64,000 nt of DNA from Balanoglossus misakiensis (GCA_040954595.2 CM082591.2:9548001-9612000), one strand, 5' to 3'. Shown: positions 49,810 to 62,099, numbered from the stretch's first letter. Numbers and translations are program-made. Notes: generated from the sequence alone by a model not told the origin.

Positions 49810-52040
49810 AGAACCCCAGTAACAGACGTAACGAACAAACAAACTACATGTACTAACAACAAAGCAAGAAAAGTGTCAAGCGTCGTCAAAGAAAACGAAA
49901 AAGTTCTAGCATGGTTGGTAAAAGTTATTGGTAGAAAACGAATAGGGCCTTCTACAAATGACGTCTCAGACCCGCAAACGCCACCAGAACACAAAACACA
50001 TGCACAGAACAGTTTAAGCCGGTTGTTGTATGGAGCAGCAATAATCTGCGGTTGGGCCGTCGTAGATTTTCGCTGGTGGTGAAAATAAATAAAACACGAT
50101 CGATGTTCGATTTATTCCAGATCACATGCGTTTACGGCCAGGAGAGAGCATAAAAGTCTTCAAATGACCATGTGGTGGCGCACTTTTTCCGATTGGCTGT
50201 ATTTCAATTTGTTCGTGGTAAATTAATTTTGTGGAGCTGACCGGCACTGAAGCTCTTAGCTAGGATGAGGTGGGATGGAAAAATGCCCCATTTTAGCTGT
50301 TTTAAAATATACGACTATTTATAGACAAAAGGAAAATAAAACAAGCGCAAAAACATACCAAACCTAGTTTTATTAATTAAAAACAAAATTGCTGAGTAAA
50401 GGTTTTCATGTGGGCATTCACTTTGAACTTGCTAAATTAATTTAAAGAGACAAAGTCGCTCTCTCTTTGTCCTTTTGCGATGATAGAATGCTTGCTTGAA
50501 GTCTCTCGTGCAATAAATGATGTCGATTCATACATGTATGGATGGTGTATAGGTGGTCGGAATTTACATGTCTTTGCCACGACCAAACCAACAACACGTA
50601 AAATCAAAGTTTGGGTCATGAAATCGAGTTTTGTTACAGTCTAGAATTTCATGCCACCCCTTATGGTCATATTATTCTTGGTAGGCAAAAGTGACAAGTA
50701 GTCAAGTTTCAACACAGGCAACATTTTTCACAAACAAACCACAAAGAAGACATCAAAAGGGAGAGAATTATAGAATGGTCAATGTGTGTAAAGTTAAGAT
50801 ACGTAAAGTGGCTGGGTTCAACAATAACTCATCGACTTCATATCGTCTTCATGCCATGGTTTTTGCCTGCCCTGAAAGTTCTTGTCGTTGCAGAAGTGGT
50901 TTTGACAGAAAGAATTTAGTCTTCCGGGATGTTTGTGATTATTTGAACACCAGACAATACAATGCAACCTTGACTTCCAAAATACTTACCGGCATTGCAT
51001 TATCTTACCATGGTTAGGCCTACAGTGAACACATTTTCAACAATATTTTCTGAGTTACCGCTGATATTTGTTTTGTAGTATGGATATTAAATTATACATC
51101 CCGATACAAAACAGAATGTTATAGAATCCTTCCTGAGTGATATTGAAAAAATTACCGGAATGCTACCGCCTAATCTATGGTTAGGGTTATTGCTATTATT
51201 TTATATCAGTAATCGACTTTGTGTATATCAATGTCATTTTCATAACGAAAATGAACTCGAGTCTAATGTAAACGTTACGAATTGATCGAAAGGCGCCCCG
51301 TGAATGTTAACACGAGTGCGCAGTGACAAGACATGCATCGTGCATGACAGTGACAACAGTTCCTATAGAGCAGTTAAAAAATAAACCGGCCGTCCGTAAA
51401 TTTATCAGCTATATTTTTTTTTATTTAGTCACGTTTTCCCTGTTGCATGCTATTAGTTCAGGGGCCAGTTTTAGCAGTGCTCTATTGAGTACTTTCGTAT
51501 CGATGGATTGATCTCTCGTCCAATCAGAATGGCGGATGGTAGCATGATCCGACATATTGCGTATTACAATAGGGCTTCCTCATACAGGTCAGAACGGAGA
51601 GGTCATTCCTTTTATTTTAGGACGTCTCAGCTCCTTTGTCTTTTCTGTTATTTTTGACAAATGCGGATTGACGTTCCATTTCCAATTGGCGATAATTATA
51701 TTTATTTGTATTTCATTGCATAAGCGCTTGCTAGTCGTTTTTTCGCAATTTTTTTGTAGTACAAAAACACTGAAGAAAACGAAATATTTTATTCATTCGC
51801 ACTTCCAAAGAACACCGTGACAGAATTCCTCAATTTGCATTTCAGTTTGTGTGTCTGGTGTGTCTGCATTGACGTGAGGCGCATTCTCCACCCGCACACA
51901 TACGTTGCATTGCATTCTTTGACTAATTAGTGTGACGTCATGTTGAAGCAGGATTCTGATTGAGTAGTAAGTAATTTGCATAATTGACGCCCAGCTGGTG
52001 CCTCGTTCTCGTACCGCTGACCGTTGCATTTGAAAAATCA
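49810..52040. other. No gene recognised; scattered repeat fragments
   Basis: Holds a family G relative (50,150-50,240), a family A end fragment (TTAAAGAGACAAAGTCGC, about 50,441), the 50,700-50,800 relative of 32,730-32,900, and the dispersed repeat at 51,185-51,550. The ORF at 50,691-51,017 overlaps these and is not credible as a gene. Confidence 0.5.
51185..51550 (+). mobile_element. Dispersed repeat copy 2 (partner of 3,969-4,530)
   Basis: Shares GGGTTATTGCTATTATWTTA, GGGGCCAGTTTTAGCA and CTCGTCCAATCAGAATGGCG with the left copy; the palindromic head is absent here. Confidence 0.7.
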
Positions 52041-52046
52041 TTGCAG

Positions 52047-52109
52047 CTTTGACGTTCATCAAGCATGGAGGTCCCGGTCGCCTCCATGCTTGATGATGTC
52101 GTTTCTCTG
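52047..52109 (+). CDS. Candidate first coding exon, weak
   Basis: Between acceptor-like ATTGCAG and donor GTAAGC lies an ATG (52,064) opening MEVPVASMLDDVVSL in phase 0. The stretch also contains a perfect hairpin (52,057-52,095), so it may be repeat-derived. Its phase does not join the frame favoured for the exon at 52,915, so the link to that gene is unproven. Confidence 0.25.
52057..52095. other. Perfect hairpin
   Basis: CATCAAGCATGGAGG and CCTCCATGCTTGATG flank a nine-base loop. Confidence 0.9.
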
Positions 52110-52354
52110 GTAAGCAAGGCATTTAATGTTATTTTACAAGTACATGTACACTCCTTCTAGCAAAAACTGGTCGTGGTAGGGAGAGAGGGTCCTCCCAACA
52201 TCGAAATTCTGACTTAGGGAAGCGTTACAGCACCAAACAGTAAACTCACAGTCGCATGGAATTTGTGCGTTATATTACACCGTGCGAGTAAATTGTACGT
52301 CGTTCGTTGGCTCGAGTCAGCTTTGTTATTGTGGAGCAGGTGGTACCGTAACAC

Positions 52355-52711
52355 CACAGGGGGCTCTCCCTAGGCGATTTTATTGTTTGTTTGTTGTTGT
52401 TGTTGATTGGCATAATAAACAAATACATATTTCTTTATTAATAAATATGGTTTGTTGACATGTAAGGGTTAGGTTATTAGGGTATATTTGACAGGTTATG
52501 GTATATTCAACGGTTAGGATTAGTGTTGGCATTTTTTCGATCCATGGCCGGCATCACCCCCCCACCCCCCACCCCCTGTGGCTTAGTGATGCCCGGGGCC
52601 GTGGATCAACAAACCATATTTATTAATAAAGAAATATGTATTTGTTTATTATGCCAATCAACAACAACAAACAAACAAACAATAAAATCGCGGAGGGAGG
52701 AGCCCCCTGTG
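52355..52711. mobile_element. Inverted-repeat MITE with 7-bp target duplication
   Basis: 357 bases with ends CACAGGGGGCTC and GAGCCCCCTGTG flanked by GTAACAC at 52,348-52,354 and 52,712-52,718. Arms of about 100 bases are nearly perfect inverses (GATTGGCATAATAAACAAAT and its inverse). The CAGGG-type end with a 7-8 base duplication suggests a hAT-like element. Confidence 0.85.
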
Positions 52712-52914
52712 GTAACACACTACAGTATAACTTTTAAGGCAAAGGGATAGCGAATAAACTGACCAGGGTTGGTTTTGTTGTTGGGGAGATTTTTGGCACC
52801 ATTGAGACTGTTATAAGCTACCAGTGTGAGCTATGGTATAGCCGTTAACACGCAGCCCTGCCACGCAGAGCTTATATGACTGGTTACTAACTTCTATGTC
52901 TATTTGATTCACAG

Positions 52915-52989
52915 ATGCTGCCTGAAACTGTCTGCGTTTCAACTCGGGATTCTCTTCCTTGTCCGGGGCGAGTTTAAGACCGCTCAATG
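52915..52989 (+). CDS. TPR-like exon E1, copy A
   Basis: 75 bases between TTGATTCACAG and GTAAGC. In the frame CCLKLSAFQLGILFLVRGEF-KTAQ the spacing LG-x6-G-x4-A fits a tetratricopeptide helix pair. Copy B at 60,337 differs at four bases; in this frame three are silent and one is Arg to Trp, while in the ATG-starting frame all four change the residue. Splices to E2 (53,917) with TG|T. Flanking exons are unknown, so the gene is only glimpsed. Confidence 0.55.
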
Positions 52990-53227
52990 GTAAGCATGAC
53001 TTGCTTTATATTTGCTTTTATCGGGTGTTGCAACCGAAACAATAGGAAGAAATGTATGTCTACGAACTAATTTACATATTCCAGCTTTCAATACAATGTA
53101 CTTGTTTTTTCCCCTTCGAATTCTGGCCTTGATTGCTTGTGATATGATCGTGATGTCATGAATTAGATGGACAACTCACAAGTTCAAATCTTCACGTGGA
53201 GCATAAAATAAATTTGGATGCATTTCC

Positions 53228-53582
53228 TTAAAGGGACAAAGTCTCTCTCTCCCTGCCCTTTTTTCCATAATTATATTTGATACAAGACACCGTTTGTTAT
53301 TCTACATGTAGATATATAGTGAATGAACGTTCAGCCACACACAACTTCCGTCCCACTTGTAGACACGAGAGTAAAAATACTCGCCAAAATGAATAATCGT
53401 TCTTTACCATTTATTCATTTTGGGCGAGTTTTTACTCTCATATCATACAAGCGGGATGGAAGTTTTGTGTGGTTGATCATTGATTCACTATATATCCAAA
53501 TGTACATTAACATAAACAGTGTCTTGTATCAAACATAATTAATGGAAAAAAGGACAGCGAGAGAGAGACTTTGTCCCTTTAA
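53228..53582. mobile_element. TTAA-flanked palindromic MITE, family A copy 7 (filled site)
   Basis: 355 bases from TTAAAGGGACAAAGTC to GACTTTGTCCCTTTAA, in the intron between E1 and E2 of copy A. Copy B at 60,633-60,636 has the single TTAA at the same point, so insertion was precise and duplicated TTAA, as in piggyBac-type transposition. Confidence 0.97.
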
Positions 53583-53916
53583 CCATATAGCTAAAATTAC
53601 TCCCATACCAATACACAGGGAGATACTTTAACTTTGGCTGAACGTGTGCTAGTCCAACACTATGCTTAATCAAACTGGCTAAGAGATCTGTTATTATATT
53701 AGACGCATGAAGGAAAGTAATGTTGTTTAGAGTGAAATAAAACAATACTTTAGGCCAGAAAGAAAAATGTAAATAATGACACAAGCAGGCTGGAAATTTT
53801 TTATGATTCTATATTATACCATGTTTTGCATATTTTCACTAATTTGTATGGCCCACATAATTCTAAAGCAAGGTTGATTGGTTACTAATTAATATTTGCA
53901 TATATTTGATTCACAG

Positions 53917-53989
53917 TCTTAAACACAGCATTTCAACGTATGCCGGAGGAGGAAGAGAATACCTAGGCCTGATCCAAGACCGCTTTCCG
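53917..53989 (+). CDS. TPR-like exon E2, copy A
   Basis: 73 bases between TTGATTCACAG and GTAAGC. Joined to E1 it reads CLKHSISTYAGGGREYLG and LIQDRFP, ending in phase 0. Identical in every base to copy B at 61,589, while the introns have diverged. Confidence 0.55.
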
Positions 53990-54254
53990 GTAAGCCCTAC
54001 TTGCTGTATACATGCTCCATAGCTTGTTTGTAAATGCTACCTTTTCCCATCAAATAGTGAAGTCACCCTTTTAAAATTATGGTGGTGGCAAGCCACAACT
54101 GGTTATCATGAAGAGTTGGACACCACTAATAATCATTTCAATATTTTCCAATTGGTAACCTTTATGTACCACTATCCTCAACAATTTCAGTCAACAAGAT
54201 TCATATTGCGCTGTATAGCAAGGCCTAACAAATATGACTGATTGATAGGGATTT

Positions 54255-54294
54255 TTAGCTCACGTGATTTTCACGTGAGCTTATAGTTTAGCGA

Positions 54295-54327
<33 letters not shown>

Positions 54328-54485
54328 CTGTCTGTCTGTCTGTATACCCGATATCTCAAGAACCGCTGAACCGATTTCAACCAAATTTAGTACACATGTT
54401 CAGATATCATATGGCAAGAACTGAAAAGGTTTTGGTGGGTGTGGCTTTGATATTAATGAAGTTATTAAAGTTTTAATTTTTCTAT
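54255..54485 (+). mobile_element. Hairpin, microsatellite and repeat head (Helitron-like)
   Basis: A hairpin AGCTCACGTGA-TTT-TCACGTGAGCT is followed by (TG)n, (TCTG)n and ATATCTCAAGAACCGCTGAA then CCGATTTCAACCAAATTTAG. The arrangement parallels that at 16.8-17.47 kb. Confidence 0.6.
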
Positions 54486-55639
54486 TACATGGTTGTCTAT
54501 GAGAGCTTTCGTTAATGCCGCATATATGACCAGTGGAAACGATAGTTTGAGGAGATCGACTGTTTGAGGGCGCTGTGAAATGAGAAAGTCCAGTTTTGCT
54601 GTAGCTTGGGCTGTAGCTGTGTTATAGTATATAGCTCTGTGCTCAGACAGTGTACTCGTCGTTACAGTTACACAGTTTCAGGATCTAAATGGCAAGAACT
54701 GGAAAGGTTTTGGTAGGTGTGGCTTGGATAGTAATGAAATTATCAAATTTTTAATTTGTGAAATGAGACATTCCTGGCGATATTGCCTTGGTTCTGTCCA
54801 TGCTGAGACGCTGTACCCGTCGTTACGAATAACTTCCCTACGTGAATCCACAAGGAAGCTAACGTTGTTTAGTTGCTTCATAGAGCGTAAATTGTTAATC
54901 TACAGTCAATCTCAAAATGTCACCAGGCTTTCTATTTGTCTATTGTTCAGAGAAAAATAACATGGCGGTTGATCACACTAAACAGTAAAATCCGTTTTGT
55001 GTGTTTATAGGCAGTCTGTTATCGCCAATACTATATAGCGATTGCTAGATGGCCTACCCAATATGTGATCGAGCGAGAATGATAACATTGAATGTCTGTT
55101 CAGATCTCATTCCGTACGTCATACGTCAACATTTCGATTTCGATTTAATCCATTCATAAATAATTTAGAGAAAGTCGTCTTGAATTGCGACCCCGACTAT
55201 CAATTTTACGATGATTTTTTGGCGACGGAATACACGAGACGCCATTGCATTATAACTAGGTCAGCTGGACTTCCAAGGTTACCATTTTGTGTGTATGGAA
55301 TCTTATCACAGAGACCACGTACTTTGACAATATGCCATGCTATATCAATGACGCCCCAGAAAATCTGTCGAAAAATGAATTTGTCTTCTCATGGTGGTGC
55401 AATATATTTTAATGTCTATTTTGAGGTTGATTTTGGTTTTTGGCTAACATGTATATCAATGTCAGCTTATAGCAATATTAACTGGAAAAATGTTCAAATA
55501 GTCAAAATTGAAAAACTTAATAACAGCGGATCAGATTCAGTTAAAAATTGGCGTGCATTGGTGTGCAAGTACTTTGGGAAGACCTCGTATGATTTTGTTC
55601 AGGTGGAGTCAGTATCTGGCGTTTGCTATTTTTTATGAA

Positions 55640-56045
55640 TTTTTTGGGGAATTTTCTGCAGTTTTGTTAAAAAAATTTCTTCTCTGAAATTACATGTCCA
55701 ATTGATTGGAAACTTGGTATGGAGGTTCATAGGGCTTACCTGAATCACATTTGTGCAAACGGTGGTGAAATTTGCAAAAATTCATTTTTGGGTAATATTT
55801 CCTGTTTTTGTCAAAAAATCAAATCCTGTGAAACTGTAAGTGCAATTGTTTTGATACTTTGTATTTGGGTTCCTAGGGGTGATCTCAGTCAGATATGATC
55901 AAATTGTAATGAAATTTGCATAATTGTATTTTTGGGGAATTTCTGCAGGGTTTGGCCAAATAGTCTTCAGTAAAACCACAAGTCCAATTGATTGGAAACT
56001 TTGAATGGGAATTCATATATGTGATATCAGTCAGATTTGTCTGAA
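55640..56045 (+). repeat. Core tandem repeats of about 150 bp
   Basis: Units share CAATTGATTGGAAACTTKG, GTGAAATTTGCAWAATT and TTTTTGGGGAATTTYTGCAG. Related diverged units fill 59,030-60,060. Confidence 0.7.
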
Positions 56046-56445
56046 TTTCCTGTTGTTTGCCAAAATGTCTTCCTTATTGAAACTTGTTAAAGAGGTTCTT
56101 AGGCATGAACAGAAATCAAGACCTGATGTAAACTCAGAATTGAAAAGAAATGTTTTCATTCAAATATTGTCGAAATATCAATATGTGTGATAGTGTACTT
56201 TTCTATCCTGGTTATGGTTTAAATATGGAGTTGTCACAATAATGAAATAATAAGAGGCACTGATCAGTATTCAACAATTAGGTTACAAGGGGGAGTGCAG
56301 GGGTTTCAAGCTAAACTTATTTTTTGTTATTTGACATCGTCCCTAACCCCTTACAAAAATTGACAAGGCAACAATTCCACAAACATGTTTACATTTCACA
56401 ATGGTGCAACACACAACCCTTACACCATATACACTATAAACCAAA

Positions 56446-57436
56446 CAGTCAGGACGTAAGTGGGGTAATTACGGCGGTGAGATCAAAGAGATCTATTTGA
56501 ATGTGAACGTCGCTGAGTGGCAGTTACGGCCAGTTCGAAAAATTTTCAAACGGAGATTTTCGGTACTACAAGTGATCGTAGTGCACCCATTTTTCTAAGA
56601 CGTGTATGAAACACCATAGTCAATGATAGGATGATTTTTCGTGAAGTTTTAACGACGCGTTCCCGATATAGACAGTTTCGGTATGTTGGTTTAAATTGCG
56701 GTCCTTGACTCTCGGCAAAGATTTCTTGTCTTGAAAAAAATTGGGTAGGTTAGGAAGATATTGAACTAAGTTACTGTGAAATTATAATAGTGTGAGCCGC
56801 TCCGTTGTGGAGTAATGACGGTGTAAAAATTGCCTTCGCCATCGACGAGTACAGCCGTGTTTGCCATATGTGTATGCATTGAAGTAGGTCAACGCATGTT
56901 AACCCATGACGTAATGGCTTCCTTTTCAACGCATCGTTATCTCTCATTAGCATATTACATAAGGAGTCTATACACTATTCACGCTGACTGACTTCTCAGG
57001 ACTGACCTATGGCACTGTAAATTGTGGTCCTTGACTCTCGGCATGGATATATTCATGTCAAAATTATGAATAGAGGAGTTTAATAATGTTTCTAAAACCT
57101 GAGGGGGTTAATTTTTGTGTGGGTATGGCTGATATATATTTGTGATTTTTTAACTTCAAGGTCACTTTGAATTTCGTGATCACAATTTTGTCAGTGGAAG
57201 TAAAGAAATTCTTCTCGATAAAACTTCATGAAAAATCACATGTAGTACACTCATAGTACCAGTAATGTGCCTGGGGTGAAATAATTGTCAGAAATGGGTT
57301 GCAAGTTGCTTAACTTTCGTTGTGAAAAAAGTTGAAAAACTGTATGCAAATGAGCAATTCAAACGTTACTGGCCAGTTCAAGTGTTTGCATTGCATGATC
57401 CCCTGCTGTTTAATTACCCCACTTACGTCCTGACTG
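56446..57436. mobile_element. 991-bp element with 26-base terminal inverted repeats
   Basis: CAGTCAGGACGTAAGTGGGG at 56,446 is matched by its inverse ending at 57,436; the inverted ends are 26 bases and identical. It contains two related segments GGTCCTTGACTCTCGGCA (56,700 and 57,023). No target duplication or transposase was seen. Confidence 0.75.
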
Positions 57437-57603
57437 CAAAATGGTTTAGCACTGGTTTTTCTAATCTTGTTATTCCGTCAACCAATCATAGTACTGCACG
57501 TGAGCATATTCAGTTAATATCTGGTTCTGAAAATGTGACAAAATCAACAAATCAACAATAATCAGTCACCAATCATGCATTATGTGTTATTCGAGGGAAC
57601 CTG

Positions 57604-59500
57604 AGCGGGTCCCATAAACCTGCCAACCCATGCTAGCCATGACTTTACAAATGTTTTCGTCATACTATGCAGAAAATTCTGGCTGCCTTAAATAGGTTTT
57701 CACTTTGCGCTAGGTGTCAAATCTCATTGCATTCTGGGCGGAAAGTCCATAACCAACTCTAGTAAGAGATAGAAGAAATGATATGTTTACTGTATGTCAT
57801 GACTTCCTTTGGTCAAACATTTCTGTCTCGGTAGTTAGCATATTAAACTTTTTTCACTTTTGCAATTTTTTCTATTAAAAAGTTCAAGAATGACCCATCA
57901 TCATTTTATCTTATGAACTCCCATTTCTTTAACATGGCAAAAATCGGCCATCTTGAAATTGTCGACCGTATGAGATTTTCATCACTCATTTAGGGTATCT
58001 TAAAACGTGTTTAAAGTAGGGAAAATTGTATAGGCATGACTTGGGCTGTAAATTTGATGAAATAGCTACATGCCTATTGTTCACAAGCAGCTGACTGTAC
58101 TGTAAGACTGGAAGTGTTGTTTTCATATTTTACATATTCAATATTTGTAATTAGACCATGTCATGTATATCTTGGGGATTGCTCGATCGCAATGTCTCTG
58201 CTGGTACAATGTCCTTTTAACATGTTCAGTAATATGGTAGTAATTGTAAGTTTGTGTGCGGCATTTGTAAATTATTTACAATTTATAAATTATTTTGTAA
58301 GTTTCTTCATTCTCAAATTGCTTGCCTAACGTACTGCATTAACATTTACATTTCGGTATGATTTTGAGTAGACTTTTTGTTTCAAAATTATTTTCGACAC
58401 TTTTGGGTGATATGATTTTACATGGAAAATCTGATTTCCCTGTAATTCGGTTGACAGGATTTTCACCATATCTCTAAATCATGAAGTACATGTATCAGAA
58501 TTGCATCAGGCCCCCAAAATTCTAGTCGCCTTTGGCAAGTAATATTAGCCATTGATCTGGGAAAGTTACAAAAATGTGTTGTCCAAGGACGTTGAAGGTA
58601 CATGTGGTTTTTACACTTGCTGCATGTTTATAATTTGCAATAGAAATAGACACTCAGTGCCAGCCCACTATCCCGTCTCCTTATTGCTGACTTGTATGTA
58701 TGTATGTATGTACGCATTTTATCAGAATTATTAGGTCCCATTTGGTATATGTATTTATACCATGGTACCTTACGGGATCAGTTGCACCTGTATGTATGGA
58801 TGTTTGTATGTCCATCAACATCAAACATTTGGAAACTACTGGCATTTCACATTGATATTTAATGTGCAGACAGGGCAGTAGATGGGAGTTTGTCTAAGTG
58901 AAGTTGTCATTGCCAAAATATGCAAATTAGCTGGGAAAGTGTCAAATTCGTCAAAACTTGGGAACTCAACAACTACTGGGCAAATTGCTTTCAAAATTGA
59001 TAATTGGTATGCATGTACCTTATGGTATCCTCTCACAATTCTACATGTTGTGAGCTAATAATGTGAATTTTCTATTTTTAAGCATTTTTTTTGTCTCTTT
59101 CCACATTGTCGGTAAAAACCTACTTTTCTGGAATTGATCAGCTGACTTGTTTGAAATTTATTATGAAGCTTCATAGGTGATCTGAGTTACCAACCATAGT
59201 TTTGTTTAAATTGTTGCAAAAAATTGCGTATTTATAATTTTGGAGCAATTTTTAGGTCCCATTTGGTTTATGTACATATATACGATTGGGACCTTATGGA
59301 ATCAGTTGCATTTGTATGTATGAGTGAATGGATGAAAACCGCTGGGCATATCACTTCCATATTTAGTGTGTAGATGCAGGCGGGGCTGTAGATGGGATTT
59401 TGTTCAAATGAAATTGTCATTGCCAAAATATTACCTATGTAAATGTGAAATTGGTCAAAAGTCAGAAACTTGACAACCACTGGTCAGATTGGTATGTCAA
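57604..59500 (+). repeat. Segmental duplication, copy A part 2
   Basis: Matches 61,787-63,999 apart from the 782-base MITE in copy B. The two parts of copy A are separated by 3.5 kb (54,119-57,603) that copy B lacks. Confidence 0.85.
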
Positions 59501-60060
59501 TGAACCCCATACAGTCCTGTATGTTGTGAGCTAATATTATGAATTTTCTAATGTTTATTAATTTTTTTGTCTTTTTCCACGTTATTGGTAAAAAAAAACT
59601 TCACTTCTGAAAGCGACAGTCCGACTCCTTCGAAATTTAGTATGAAGCTTCCTATAGGTGGTCCGAGTTACCATATTTTTGGTTCAGATTGTTGTAAAAT
59701 AGACATATTTATAATTTTGAGCAATTTTGCCAATTATGGTCAGAATGCTTTGCAATTTGGTAGGCAGATTCCCAGGGGTAACCCAAGTAAGATGTCATAA
59801 AAATGGTTAAAACTGCGTGCTTGTGTTATTGGGGATATTTTTGGCAATCTTTGTCAAAAACTGTTTTCTCTTAAACCGTTCAAACCGTTGTCAGATTGCT
59901 TTGAATTTTGGCAGGAATGTTCCTTGTAGTGATTGAAGTAAGATGGTGTACAATTATAGAGATTTTTGCATATTTGTGTTTTTGCCACTTTTGAACAAAT
60001 GTGTTTTTCTTTGAAACTGCTTTTTTGATGGCTTTGAAATATGGTAGGAATATTCCTAGG
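58733..60060 (+). repeat. Helitron-like core repeat array
   Basis: Units near 58,733 and 59,252 (and 63,577 in copy B) each start with a hairpin AGGTCCCATTTGG...GGGACCT, then TGTATG-type microsatellite and a segment with AAGTTGTCATTGCCAAAATA or the like. From 59,560 to 60,060 shorter 140-base units continue. Confidence 0.65.
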
Positions 60061-60336
60061 GGTAACCCAATTTTTTCTGATTGCTTTGGAAGTTAGTTAA
60101 CAATTTCATAACACATGTACATGTATGTGCAACTTTGATTAAATTCTGGTTGTCAATATTTAGGTAGTTTGTTGTAAATTTCTTTGTTTTTGGATAGCAA
60201 ATCTTTTTAACCAATTGCTCAGTTTCTGTGAAAGTTACTGTTAACAAGGAGAGTTAGTACACCCAACTTAGACTTTTACACCCAACTTAGAGCTACTATG
60301 ACTGGTTACTAACTTCTATATCTATTTGATTCACAG

Positions 60337-60411
60337 ATGCTGCCTGAAATTGTCTGCATTTCAACTCGGGATTCTCTTCCTCGTCTGGGGCGAGTTTAAG
60401 ACCGCTCAATG
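60337..60411 (+). CDS. TPR-like exon E1, copy B
   Basis: Duplicate of 52,915-52,989 with the same splice sites. Changes are CTG to TTG, GCG to GCA, CTT to CTC (all silent in the proposed frame) and CGG to TGG. Confidence 0.55.
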
Positions 60412-61588
60412 GTAAGCATGACTTGCTGTATATTTGCTTTTATCGGGCGTGGCACAACCGAAACAATAGGAAGCAATGTATGTCTACGAACTAATTTACA
60501 CCTTCCAGTTATCAATACGTTTTTCCTTCGAATTCTAGCCTCGATTGCCTGTGATATGATCATGATGACATGAATTAAATGGTCAAGTTCAAATCTTCAT
60601 GTGAAGCATAAATTAAATTTGGATGCATTTCCTTAACCATATAGCTAGAAATTACTCCCATACCAATACACGGGGAGATACCGTAATTTTGGCTGAAAGT
60701 GTGCTAGTCCAACACTATGCTTCATCAAACTGGCTAAGAGATCTATTATTATATATAGACACATGAAGGAAAGTAATGTTGTTTATAGTGAAATAAAACA
60801 ATACCTTAGGCCACAAAGAAAAATATAGATCACGACACAAACACGCTGGAGTTTTTTTCAAAAATGTGTGCATAAGATAATATTGGCCCATGGTAACCAA
60901 AGCCAAAGCAGCCCAGTTCCAAATTCGAAACTCGGCTCAGTACCAGAAACTTGCTCAAAGCTACCAAATGCACAGAAAGTTTTGAGAATCTAGATGAAAA
61001 ATCACCAAGCGACTAGTGCGCTTGTCTATGTTCAATGTGTCTTCCCTGGTAACAACATGTACTTCCGCCACCATGCCATGAGATATACTGACAGCCACGT
61101 TTGAAACATTTTAGTATACTGATATTCAAAGTTTAAATGTAAAGACTTACTTTTCTATAGTAAAATAAATGTTTTATAATTGCCAACAATTTACATTCTT
61201 GCGCTAATCAGTTGTATGAAAAGTGAGGTGGATCAAATGTAAGTTTCATTTTCACAACAAACATAAAGAAATCATTGTACAGTGTTACGTAGATGTCAAA
61301 GTGTGTGTACACCTGGCGTTTAGAGATATGATGTCAGTTTCACTTGTCACCTAACTGCCATGTTTGTGGTATACCCATGTGGACCACTTTACTGCAGTAC
61401 TGATGTAAATGGAGTTTCAAGATCGCTGTTACAGATTTCTCTGATTCGTATTCCACGTACATTATCGCAGCACAGTCTGACCCTATATTATACCATGTTT
61501 TGCATATTTTCACTAATTAGCATGGCCCAAATAATTCTAAAGCAAGGTTGATTGGTTACTAATTGATATGCATATATTTGATTCACAG

Positions 61589-61661
61589 TCTTAAACACAG
61601 CATTTCAACGTATGCCGGAGGAGGAAGAGAATACCTAGGCCTGATCCAAGACCGCTTTCCG
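61589..61661 (+). CDS. TPR-like exon E2, copy B
   Basis: Base-for-base identical to 53,917-53,989 and with the same AG and GT borders. Exons 5' and 3' of the pair were not recognised. Confidence 0.55.
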
Positions 61662-62099
61662 GTAAGCACAACTTGCTGTATACATGCTCCATAGCTTGTT
61701 TGTAAAGGCTACCTTTTCCCATCAAATAGTAAAGTCGCCCTTTCAAAATTATGGTGGTGGCAAGCCACAACTGGTTATCATGGAGAGTCCCATATAAACT
61801 TACCAGCCCAAGCTAGCCATGACTTTACAAATGTTTCCGTCATACTATGCAGAAAATTCTGGCTGCCTTAAATAGGTTTTCACTTTGCGCTAGGGGGTCA
61901 AATCACATTGCATTCTGGGCGAAAAGTCCACAACCCACTGTAGTAAGAGATGGAAGAAATGATACATTTTGTGTATTTCATGCTTTGGTCAAACATGTCT
62001 GTCTCTGTAGTTAGCATATTAAACTCATTAAACTTTTTTCACATTTTGTTATTTTGTCTGTTAAAAAGTTCAAGAATGACCAATTATCACTTTAGCTTA

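Larger units (their letters stand above)
52870..54118 (+). repeat. Segmental duplication, copy A part 1
   Basis: Matches 60,290-61,785 once the family A MITE (copy A) and about 620 bases of unshared sequence (about 60,860-61,475, copy B) are set aside. It carries the E1 and E2 exons. Confidence 0.85.

Noticed and set aside
55180-55638. 152-codon plus-strand ORF
   Set aside because: No recognised motif, no splice context, and it runs directly into repeat units; kept out as probably chance.
58114-58329. Membrane-protein-like ORF with a partner at 63,066
   Set aside because: The two copies lie in duplicated non-coding sequence and differ by indels that shift the frame, so there is no coding constraint.
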